From the NCBI GenBank assembly GCA_963691655.1, contig OY829326.1:150988998-151052997 (forward strand): a DNA stretch of 64,000 bases, read 5' to 3'. The translations under genes were made by a program, and so were the position numbers. Positions 21,156 through 30,935 of the stretch are shown piece after piece. Origin of the DNA: Toxonevra muliebris. Its lineage: Eukaryota; Arthropoda; Insecta; Diptera; Pallopteridae. The notes beneath the pieces were generated by a model. It saw nothing but the letters and a program-made list of their open reading frames with translations. It was not told the origin of the DNA and did no database searches. The first letter of the stretch is position 1. Every line of letters starts with the position of its first letter.

Positions 21156-24100
21156 CAGATTATTGTGTATTGAAGAAGCATATTAAATTTAAAGATAATT
21201 GGTTTAGTAGTTGTTGAATAAGTGTGGTCACCGACTTCAATAACCACATTTTGAGAAGAACGTGTTGAACCCATATCGTTCCGGTACTAGATACCATGAT
21301 CCAATTCGGAAAATTTTCAGAACGCAATTTTCATACGTCTTCAATAAGAAATTTTTGGCTTACTCCAAGCAAATAAGTTGACCAGGTGTAAAAAAATTAA
21401 AAATATTTCTACGTTACACCATGAACAACAAGTAGTTCCTGGGATCAAATATATTTAACACATTATTTTAGAAGTTATTATAAGTTAAAAAAAAGGAAAA
21501 ATTGCATTTCTGTTGAATTCTGCCTATTTTCCCATACATTTTTTTTACAAGGTTTAGTCAGCTGTAGCCTCTGGAAATATATAAGGACCAGTGAAGTTGT
21601 AATTTTCACATCATCTAGGCGAATTTGTCATTTCAATGCAAAATAATTAATTTTACTATTTTTGGTTGATTTTCAAACCCAGCACAGACATCTGGCCTTG
21701 AAGTCAGGTGAAAAACAATATTTTTAAATTACCTAAATGCAATTTTAAAGTCAGTATATATAAAAATATTATACAGTGATTACTTTTGGGAAACTTTGTA
21801 AATGTATTTTTGACGATTTTTCAAAGTTGCTGTTCGATTAATCTAACGTCTTGACGATATGAGTTAAAGTTTCAACTTTAATGTCAAGCAATTTTTTTTT
21901 GAAATATTTTATTTTTTGAAATGCAAAAAAAAATAACTGATTTTTTGCCCCTAAAGAACTTTCTAAAATAAATGTTTTTTTTTTTTTTAATAAATTTTAA
22001 CACCGATTGATTTAAACTTTTTATGCTTTTTCGAATTCAAAAAAAAAAAAATATTACTAAAAAATAAGTTTGCGACGACCATAATTTTGGGTTACAAATT
22101 GAAAAAAAAAAAATTAATTAGGTTATACTCGGCAACAACGCAAAAAAAGGAAACACATGTTTATTATGCACTCTCACTTGGCGGCACTCAATAACGATGT
22201 GAGAGAACCTAAGAAAAAAAAAAACACCAAGAGAGTGCATGGGAGAGAGTAAAAGCAAAATAACTGAGTGGTTTTGCTCTTCCTCTTTACTGCGACCGCC
22301 CGCAACCGAAATGAAAGCAACAGATTTTGGTAAAATTTTGAGAGATGCATCTTCTAGGTATTGTATATTCTTTGGTATGACTGTTAGAAATATCTAAAAG
22401 AGAATGAGATCATCAAAATGTGCCAAAAACAGATCAAATTGCTATTGAATCTAGCTGAGCCTAGGAGTTCTAATAAGAATATTCAAATCGAATGAATTTT
22501 TTTATTCAGCTCAGTAAAAACTAAAAGTTTTCAGTCTCATCCACTAGAGCAAAACTGCTCATTTCCCACTCGAATATGATTTCTGTGTTAAGAAACATCG
22601 TTGGTAAGGGACGCTCTAACGCTTTAATAAACTCTAAATGTTGATCAACAAATGCATCTGGTGGCTAAATACCACGTCAAATGAAATCTTTACGAAAGGT
22701 ATGAAATCAGATTCAAATGTTTCATTCATACTTTCAGAAAAGCACATACAGAACTGGAATATATTGGCGTTATTTAAGTTATGTATTCCGATTCCTTACT
22801 GCATTTTTTTATTTTTTATTAACTAGTGCCTATTTGTAACCCTGTAAATATTTATAAAAAACATTGCATATATTTTTTATACCTTTTTTGTTTTGTTGTT
22901 TTAGTTCCCTTCTGGTGTTTGTTGCAGGTTTGTTTTTTTTTTGAAGCGTTTTACTATTTATTTTTTTATAATTGTTGTTCCACAGAGCAAAAAATAAAAA
23001 ATTGCTGTTGCTTGTTGTATTTTTTGTTTTGTTTTTTTGCATTGCAGTCAGTCAAGCGAAATATTCCACAAGTACACTTCTGTAAATGAGCAGGAAAAAC
23101 TTAAGTTAGATTTGTGTTGTGTGTTGTTTTTGTTACGGAATGCCGCAATAGTTTTATATTTATTTAGAAAAATATAAATAAATACTTAAATAGTTTCTTT
23201 TTCTTAACACTAGGTGGAATTAATTGTAATTTTGATGAAGTGTTTAACAAGTTCTTTTTCAAGTGTTGTTATTCTGATTATTTATATATATTTTTTTTTT
23301 TTTTTTTGATGAAGAGACAATGCTTGGCTTGATGAGATTTAAAGAGTTTTTCTATGCGGTTTCTAAATGGAGCATTTAAACTGAAGCAGTCTGAGGTTCA
23401 AATAAAATAAGATTCTTTTCTGCAAAGGATATTCAGGTATTTATTATAATATTAGAAAGTCTCTCTCACCACATTTTGGCGAATATATTCTTTTTCGAAA
23501 CGAAGTATTTATACGCAGACATGAAAAATCGTCAATCTATGTTTTCCTCTACTCTCTTTTTCCCCCATTTCCAATTCAACCAACCTCTTTTCGTTCTAGA
23601 GGAATTGATATTTGCTAATTAACTGTCGTGATGCTGGAATTATTTGTACTGAGCTGTTATTTGTACTGCGTATATTGAGAGCATCTTGCTCTTGTTTAAT
23701 TGCAATCAGTGATTGCTATGATTAGTAAATTGAAAACATAGCATGTGCTATTTTTTCTCTGAGCATATCAATTCTAATGAATTTAACTGCACATAACTAT
23801 GTACATACATATTCCAAAAAACTACTTAAATTTGTTATAAAATTTTAGAAGTTTGAAGTTAGTTTCGCCAAAATTTCTAGGTTATATATTTATGATTTAT
23901 AAACAAACTGTCAAATTTCATGGCACACTTTTTTTTCTCAAATGACACTCATGAGAAAAAAAAAACGCTGCACTTGAATATGAAAATGAAAGCAGCAGCA
24001 CTAAGCTTGCAAGGCTGCTGCTAGTACTTGCTACTGTTGTTGGCGGGTGGGTATGGCTGGCTCATGATGTAATACATAATGATGCAACTCTGTACAATTT

Positions 24101-26120
24101 TGAGTGCAAATGTAAATGGAAAAGCAAAAGAAAGAAATGGAAAACTGAAAATGAAAACAAACCAAAGACGAATCAGATTTCATAAAAAATTTAACCTGAA
24201 ATGTATTTGCTGGTATAAGTGCTACTGCGGTATAAAATAATTTCACTCTTATGCACACACATATATATAAACATATAAATACATTCAAACATACTCAGAG
24301 AAAAAGCAAATTCACACCCCAAAAATTCAGGGTAATAATGCCAATTGCAATGATTATTTTGAGGTTGAATTGGTGCAAGGTGCAAAGCAAAGTGCAACAG
24401 TAGTAGCAATGAATGCGGTAATGCTGCAGTGTTGCCACTTTATTTATTTATTTATTTTTTTTTTTGCTGTTTTCTTATAACTACCTACTCACAGAAAAAG
24501 CTCAAAAGGTTAGCGCGAAAATAAGTTTAAATATATATATACAAATGTTTATATAAATATTGAATTATTTCTGCAAGGTGAATGCAGCAATCGCAGCAAG
24601 CAGAAAAAGTTGGCAGCAGCTGCTTATGTTTTATCTTAGTTTTAGTTAAGTGGTACAACATTGAGAAAATGTTTTTTTTTTTTTTTTTTAGTATAATTTG
24701 TGGCATAAATTCTTTAAGAAAAATTAGTGCCACTGAAATGTTGATGAAAAAATTGCAAATATTCTCTAGATTACCAAAAAAAACAAACAAATTTGTATCA
24801 AGTTGTTTTGTTCTTCCGCTTTACAACTTCCGCTGTTATTTTATCCCCTCTCTACTTATGCACTTATGCACACATATACATACTATCCTGAGAATCCCAA
24901 ATCTCAAATGTCATAAGAACATCATCGTTATGTTGATGATTATGATGGTGCTGATGAGTATCAACAGCAGCACCACAATCGCCGCTACTGGCCACTATCC
25001 ACTTTACTAGTTACTCCCAATCATTTCCCATATACACTGACCTTTACTCTTTTTTCTTTAGCTTTTTTGCTTACTACCTACTAAGAACTTTCTTTATGAT
25101 TTTTGTTATTTTCTGTTTTGTATGTTAGTAATAGCTTTTTGTTATATGCATGTTACATATTCTATGTATGTACAATATAGCAGCTACTGCTATTTGCTCT
25201 CTATAGGCTTTGGCATGATTAATGACCACTCAAAATGAAATAAGATTATTTTCTCTTATTTTCTTGTTGTTTTGTGTTTCTTATTCGCTTCCGTTTCCTC
25301 TTGTTGTGTTCTCGTTTATGTTTAGTTTGGCCTGGCTTATTTTGTATTAGATATGTACATATGCAACTTTATTATCTGCTAACGAAGTTGTCTGACTTGA
25401 CTGACTGGGCCTGTATTTTGTATGTACTTAGTTGGAGCATAGATAAAAAGTATTTATATGTAGAAATATATTTTTTTATGTTCTCTACTTTTTTTCTACT
25501 GCTACATACGAAAACTATTACACAATAGTTCAAACTACCACACGAATAAATATACACATTCCCAGCGGAAAAAAAAGCACAATGAAAAGCTTTCTGTAAC
25601 TTCGATGTCATGGTTTTTAGTACTTTGTGGTATTTTCAGTAGTGACGAAGTTCACAAACTTTGTCAACGTTGCAATAAGAACGTTATGATGCCATAGCCC
25701 TTTGAGTATCATATTCGGATTTTTTTTGCAATCCTCTCATATTGCATGTGTTATATTTCAACACGAAATCCGAACTGTTGTGTGACACATTCGATCGATA
25801 AAATGAAATAATATCTGTATTAACGAGGGTTGCCAAACGATCGCGACCTGTCTTTATTCTCGAGATTTAGAGTCCCTTGGAATTTGTCTAGATAAAAGCT
25901 TTAATGATAAATTTGATTATGCAAAATATAACTAATCCAGAAAATATTACGAACTAAATTTCATTCCACGATAGTTTTTTAGTAGACTATGAAAATTAAA
26001 TCTAGAGGTTAATTTTCAAAGTCATGACTTAAGTTCATGTCAATTTCGTTATTTGAAGTTATATATAAACAGGTAAATGAACAAATGCAGTCATCACAAC
26101 AACAATGTATATAGAGACGG
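21156..26120. other. AT-rich non-coding DNA
   Basis: About 5 kb with no supported gene, RNA or intact transposon ends. A- and T-runs are frequent, and one inverted AGCAGCAG...CTGCTGCT pair lies near 23994-24022. A GAGAGA-containing patch is listed separately. Confidence 0.5.
22190..22250. promoter_or_regulatory. GAGAG-containing patch
   Basis: GTGAGAGAAC, GAGAGTGCATGGGAGAGAG and neighbouring CACTCTCACT lie within 80 bases. Such clusters can bind GAGA factor in flies. There is no core promoter or exon to support a regulatory role here. Confidence 0.2.
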
Positions 26121-26127
26121 GCAAATC

Positions 26128-26300
26128 AGACGGCCGTTTCGGAATCCGCCACAATTCCTCATCAGTGATCTTAGTGGTAGTTCTTAATCTTTCAATATCC
26201 TATATAAGCTACTAATATTTGAAATCATAACCCAGAATTACGGATTTGATTCCAAATATCTTCACTGAATAGAGATATTGAAAGAAACTAAGAAATTTCA
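26128..26300 (+). repeat. Dispersed repeat X, copy 1
   Basis: The segment beginning CAGACGGCCGTTTCGGAA and continuing with TAGTGGTAGTTC, CCTATATAAG and CACTGAATAG recurs, diverged, at 28257-28415 in the same orientation. No coding frame; the family is unknown. Confidence 0.6.
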
Positions 26301-26384
26301 TTCGTTGACGATTTATTAACCAAAACACAGAATTACAAAAACTTCCTAGGTCGATAATATTTGCTGAGTCGTCACCTTTATGTT

Positions 26385-26540
26385 TTAATCATCAACCAAC
26401 ATACAGGGGATAATCCTATAAATCCAAAGCATTGTGTTGATTAAAAGAGATAGATGAGAAGTCATATCGAGGAGTCAAACCCGGAACCCCAGAAACAAAT
26501 GTCTAGCACTTGAAAATATTCAGTACTGACTGCTAAACTT
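26385..26540 (-). mobile_element. SINE relic, relative of the second unit at 11945-12150
   Basis: Read on the minus strand it has AAGTGCTAGACATTTGTTTC, a diverged T-arm CCGGGTTTGACTCC, TCTCATCTATCTCTTTT and CTTTGGATTTATAGGATTA, in the same order as AGTGCTAGACTCTTGTTTC, GAGTTCGATTC, TCTTATCTATCTTTCTTTC and CTTTGGTAC in the composite SINE. The A-box part is decayed. It shows that the second unit of the composite is a SINE family of its own. Confidence 0.6.
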
Positions 26541-26639
26541 TTTTGTAGTAACTTCGAGAACCAACTTTGAAATTTTCGATTCTTTATGATAGTGGCTTCT
26601 ATATGTTTGTTTTGTTGCATTTTTTTTAAACAACTTCAG

Positions 26640-27060
26640 CCCTTCTTTAAGAACCCTTTGAGTGTAACTGAGCAATATTTTAAACCTCCTGAATTTGCAT
26701 CATTCAACGATTCTGCAGAGCTTTTGTTTCCCCCCTTTAGCATTTTATAATGGCTTCTTCAGCGTTTCAGTTATAGCTTTATAGTACTTATAATACTGAG
26801 CCCAACATTAATTTGTAGCGCTTCCGAAAGTTTATTTGCACCATTCTGCAGTGATTCGGTGAGCTTACAGTAATTTTTCTTAAGAATTTTATAATAACTT
26901 TAGAATCATTCTTAACCCTATTAGAAACCTGTCAGTTACAACTTACCATTGCTTTAGTTTTTAGGGCACACTCCAAATTTTTCCTATAGACCTCTTTCCG
27001 AAGTTTTCCGTTGTTTTTTGCACCATTCTGCAATGATTATGAAGAAATATCGGAAGACTT
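26640..27060 (+). repeat. Decayed tandem repeat, unit about 150-180 bases
   Basis: The word TTGCACCATTCTGCA occurs at about 26838 and 27016, with a diverged form TTGCATCATTCAACGATTCTG at about 26692. Each is followed by an ATTTTATAATGGCTT- or TTTTATAATAACTTT-like segment where sequence remains. Related words (TTCTTTTTTGCAATTA) reappear near 28150. Old tandem repeat, non-coding. Confidence 0.5.
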
Positions 27061-27103
27061 CGAAATGTGTTTTTAGCAGGGTTATGCGTTTTATAGTAAA
27101 AGT

Positions 27104-27990
27104 CAAATATTAAAAGTTATTTTGTGACTTTTATCATAATTGGCTAAGTAAAACGGTAAGTTGTTGACTTTTTTGATATGTGGCAAGAAATAATAGTTAT
27201 ATTTGACTTTTATTTTTTCGGGCAAAAAAAAAACAGTTATGTTAGACTTTTATTTTGTTGGCCAAAACACCAGTTATTTTATGACTTTTATTTTTTTGGA
27301 CAAAAATAAATGGTCAACCCTATTTGCAAGCGAACGGCTTGAGCAATAAAAAAAAAGTGATGCCATTCGATTCAGCTCATCCGTTCGCATATTATAGGTA
27401 AAAAAAATTAGAATTTTTGAATTTCGAAACAACTGCTGCAATAACCAAAGTAGGTATAAAAGTAGTTAGGCTTTGGGGTATGAAATATTTAAGTAAAGGG
27501 GATCCAAAAAATTTTGAAACCATTAGGAACGTCTTTTCGTGTACTTTTCAAAAATGTATTGTACTTTGTATGGTTGATGACTAGATTCGAAGTTATTGCC
27601 AATTTTGTATTCCTGTTCTTATCCAAATATTTACATATGGGAAAAGGTCATAAAATGGAATGAATCGGATCCCTATGTATTGTATACTGTTGAAAAGGTC
27701 TCAACGAGTACTTTTCAAAAATATATATCACCATGTATCTTCGGTGTTTCATTAATTAGTTATAAGGGTTGACCATTTATTTTTGTTCAAAAAAAAATTA
27801 AAGTCATAAATTAACTGGTTCGTTTTGGCCAACAAAATAAAAGTCATAAAATAACTGTTTGTTTTTGCCCGACAAAATAAAAGTCAAATATAATTATTAT
27901 TTCTCGCCAAAAATTATAAAAGTCAATAATTTACCGTTTTATTTAGCCTATTAAGATAAAAGTCATGAATTTAAAAGTCATACAATATTT
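27104..27990. mobile_element. Fold-back structure with ~220-bp inverted arms
   Basis: Left arm about 27104-27322 and right arm about 27764-27990 are strongly matching inverted copies. Shared stretches include ATATTTGACTTTTATTTT, TTGGCCAAAAC and AAATAAATGGTCAACCCT, the last facing the centre. Each arm carries repeated GACTTTTA words spaced 40-50 bases apart. The 441-base centre has no coding frame and contains a pair of diverged direct segments around GTACTTTTCAAAAAT. Outer boundaries show no clear target duplication. It may be one fold-back element or two copies of a small element inserted in opposite orientation. Confidence 0.75.
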
Positions 27991-28256
27991 GTGGAATTTA
28001 GTCCGTGAAGATCACAACCGTACACTTGAAGATACCCTACGGTTATTTTTTGCGGATGACTTTTTGAGTTGAAAAATGGAAAATAACAGTTATTTTCTGT
28101 CTCTGGTTTTTAGGCTTCACAACAGACTTTAGAATTCTTCTATAGTATCCAATTCTTTTTTGCAATTAACTTTGTAATCTTCATTAATAAAATTAATAGC
28201 CTTTGAATGAACAATGATGCCAGAAGAATGTCAAAAAGCTCATAGAACTACCAGAT

Positions 28257-28415
28257 CAGACGATCGTTTCGGAACCCGCTACGGTTTCTTATCATTTGTC
28301 TTTGTGATAGTTCCCTCGTTTCAACAATCTATATAAGTGAAAATATTGTAAAGTAAATGGGAATTTCAAAGACAGTTATTTTTACTGAATAGTATTATTA
28401 AAAGGAACTACAAAC
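28257..28415 (+). repeat. Dispersed repeat X, copy 2
   Basis: CAGACGATCGTTTCGGAACC, GTGATAGTTCC, CTATATAAGTG and ACTGAATAG match the order of words in the copy at 26128-26300. It lies immediately left of the deleted mariner at 28430. Confidence 0.6.
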
Positions 28416-28429
28416 TACCGTTCTATATA

Positions 28430-29113
28430 CATTCTGTCAAATAAGTACCCGGAAATTCTCATTTTAAATTTTCCCTCTAAGAATATTTCAAAAAAATTGT
28501 TTTCCCAGGTTGGCACAACTGCCAACCACTATTCTGTGAATTTTTATTGCTATGTGTCATTTAGTTTGGTTACGGCATCATTAAGAACAAGTCAACCTTT
28601 TGTGTGCGTTGCGATTTTTACTATGGATATAAAAATATCGAACAAAGAGTTTGTGTGAAATTTTGTGTTTCAAACGAAATTTCTTGTGCCAAAACGACAT
28701 GTTTTGGGTATGCGGAAAGTCTCAGCGCGATTGGTGCCAAAAGATCTGAATTTTCTTCAAAAAGTGAATCGCAGTAAGGTGGCTGAAGACATGCTTGAAC
28801 GCGTAAATTCCGATCCAACGTTCATCAAACGCATCATAACTGGTGACGAGACATGGGTTTTCGAGTACGACATGCAAACAAGTCAACAATCATCGGAATG
28901 GCGCGCCAAAAATGAGCCGAAACCGAAATCGCAACGCACACAAAAGGTTGACTTGTTCTTAAAGACGCCGTAAGCAAACTAAATGACACATAGCAATAAA
29001 AATTTACAGAATAGTGGTTGACAGTTGTGCCAACCTGGGAAAAAAAATTTTTTGAAATATTCTCAGAGGGAAAATTTAAAATGAGAATTTCCGGGTACTT
29101 ATTTGACAGAATG
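28430..29113 (+). mobile_element. Internally deleted mariner with 188-bp terminal inverted repeats
   Basis: 684 bases flanked by TA (28428-28429 and 29114-29115). Inverted repeats of 188 bases each (28430-28617 and 28926-29113) begin CATTCTGTCAAATAAGTACC and differ at only a handful of positions. Ordinary mariners have repeats of about 30 bases, so these are unusually long. The 308-base interior is a fusion of pieces of a mariner transposase reading frame. The form is that of a MITE in the making, retaining part of its parent gene. Confidence 0.92.
28624..28973 (+). pseudogene. Mariner transposase fragment, internally deleted
   Basis: An N-terminal piece (IEQRVCVKFCVSNEISCA, frame starting at 28637) is followed in another frame by LGMRKVSARLVPKDLNFLQK and then MLERVNSDPTFIKRIITGDE with TWVFEYD. 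TGDETW holds the first catalytic Asp. The sequence continues SQQSSEWRAKNEPKPK and is then cut off by the right inverted repeat, so the second and third catalytic residues are gone. About 120 residues between the N-terminal piece and LGMRKVSARL are also missing compared with the usual ~345-residue protein. The wording differs clearly from the mellifera-type copy at 10970, so this is a separate mariner lineage. It cannot encode an active enzyme. Confidence 0.88.
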
Positions 29114-29115
29114 TA

Positions 29116-30447
29116 CTTTTTGTCATTCTTTTATAACATTTTTATTGCATAGCAGTCAGATTTTCTGGCATCTAATAAGGACTGTGTCTCTTTTTCGTAT
29201 GAAAAACCTTCCTTTAGAACATTGAGCATCCTTGGGTTAAAACTTTGCAATCTTTGCTACTTTGATTTCGAAGTTCTTCCGTGATCCTTTCATACGCCTT
29301 TCATCTAGCTTTTGCATTATTTAGTAGCGACTTTTGTGTACATTTTTGCCAGACATGAAAAATTAAGCGGAACAGAAGAAAAATTCAAATCTATTTTCTT
29401 TTACAGAACTTGAAATACTGAAGAAAAGTTCTTGAAAAAAAAAAATGCAATAAACTTTTTTATTCTTATTGCATTACATTTTTCAGAATTATTGTTTCCT
29501 TTTAATTTCATTCCTCATCTGTACTTTAACCGAATAATTTACAATGGTACAATCAGAATGCAATTTTAACTACTATTGGAACTTTTTCCTCAAAGCCCCT
29601 CCCAATCATTGCTTAAATCGAGTAAATTCGAATGAATCAAAAAATTAGCGCTTGCTTGTCACTATATTGTGAAGTTTTTCAAATCATTACCCTTGGGTGG
29701 GTGCCTCCTATCTATGTTTAGAGAAACTATAGAAATATAAAATACGAAAATCAAATCAAAAAAGTATGCAGTAAATAGTAGTAAAATATTTTAGTTATTT
29801 GCTCTTTTGATGTCCATGCAGATTTTTAGTAGCATTTAAATTATTTCTCATTCAAGATTAAAGATGAAAGAAAAATAAAGTTATTTTTTTTTTTTTTTTG
29901 TTGCTCTTTTTCCCCCTTTAACTGTTTCTCTTTTTTTCGTTGTAGTGTAATAAAAAAACGAAAAATACTCAATTTCTTATATAAAATTGTAAGCGTTTAA
30001 GGAAGTAATAAAATGTCTGTGTGTATGGGCATATAAAGTTTTTTTTTTTTTCGAATATACAAATTTTTGTAGCATATAATAAAAATTTCTATACAAAAAG
30101 ATTGTAATGTGTATATAAAAGTGTCTATTATTAGGTATGTGTAATATAATTAGTTATATCCTTAAACTTTTAAATCTATTCAAGTATTTTTTCTTATATT
30201 TTATATATGTATGTAAATAAAGATTTATTCATGTTTGAAAAAGTTCGCATTAAAGTTTTAGTTTAAAGCAATTGGTTTCTCGGAAAAATAACATATTTCT
30301 CTCTACTGTTATAGATGAAGATGCGAAGGAAAAGAAAAATCTTATGAACTTGGTCCAATGCTGAACAATTTAAGTACAGAGATTTATTTTTCGAATAAAA
30401 ATGTATCCGAATATTTATAATTTCATCAACTGTTTTTAAACGTTTTT
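29116..30447. other. AT-rich non-coding DNA
   Basis: No gene supported. Long T-run at 29882-29899 and ATGTATGTAAATA words near 30207. The first ~200 bases may continue the decayed tandem repeat of 26640-27060. Confidence 0.5.
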
Positions 30448-30935
30448 AGGTTAGGTTAAGTTAGGATAGATTTAAAGGGAATTGGCAGAAAAACTGAGCT
30501 TCCACGGGGCCAAGAATTTACGAAATAGGTCTCAAAAAGCCTCTACCCATCCTGAAATCACTTAGTACTTCTAACAAACCTTACAAAGTCTGCTGACGGA
30601 ATCTCTACCAGGTCCTCGAGTTCTTCAAACTGTCTGTCTCCTAGGAAAAGGGATCAACAAATTTGGAGATGTGGGTATTTACAGAAAAAATGGTGAATTC
30701 TCTCGTTTTCTTCTTCATCTTCACAGCTTCTACAAGACCATTGTGCTAATAGCACAAAAATCTGTGAGTACTCCAGTTAGAACACGAGCTTGTTTTCTGT
30801 CTAAACAGAGAAAGTTCTGAGTTCTTTAATTATCATGAGAAGACCATAAGGTTCGGACTATCTTACAGTCGCTTCGGGTTTGCCAGAATCTGTTGATTGT
30901 TTTATTCCACTTTTTGTCCTCGACTTGATTTCACG
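30448..30935 (-). pseudogene. 3' end of a non-LTR retrotransposon (LINE) ORF2
   Basis: On the minus strand, pieces of a LINE ORF2 C-terminus appear in order: NKTINRFWQTRSDCK, RKQARVLTGVLTDFC (matching the LTGH-type motif after the RNase H domain of insect LINEs), then a CCHC cluster CRSCEDEEENERIHHFFC, then LGDRQFEELEDLVEI and FVRSTK. The pieces are in different frames and broken by stops, so it is dead. The reading ends in a short 3' region whose last bases, ATCCTAACTTAACCTAACCTA, resemble the SINE tails in this window. The motif order fits I/R1/Loa-type LINEs with RNase H; the exact clade cannot be fixed. Everything upstream of about 30935 is missing, as usual for 5'-truncated LINE copies. 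Same family as the relic at 54890-57000. Confidence 0.78.
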
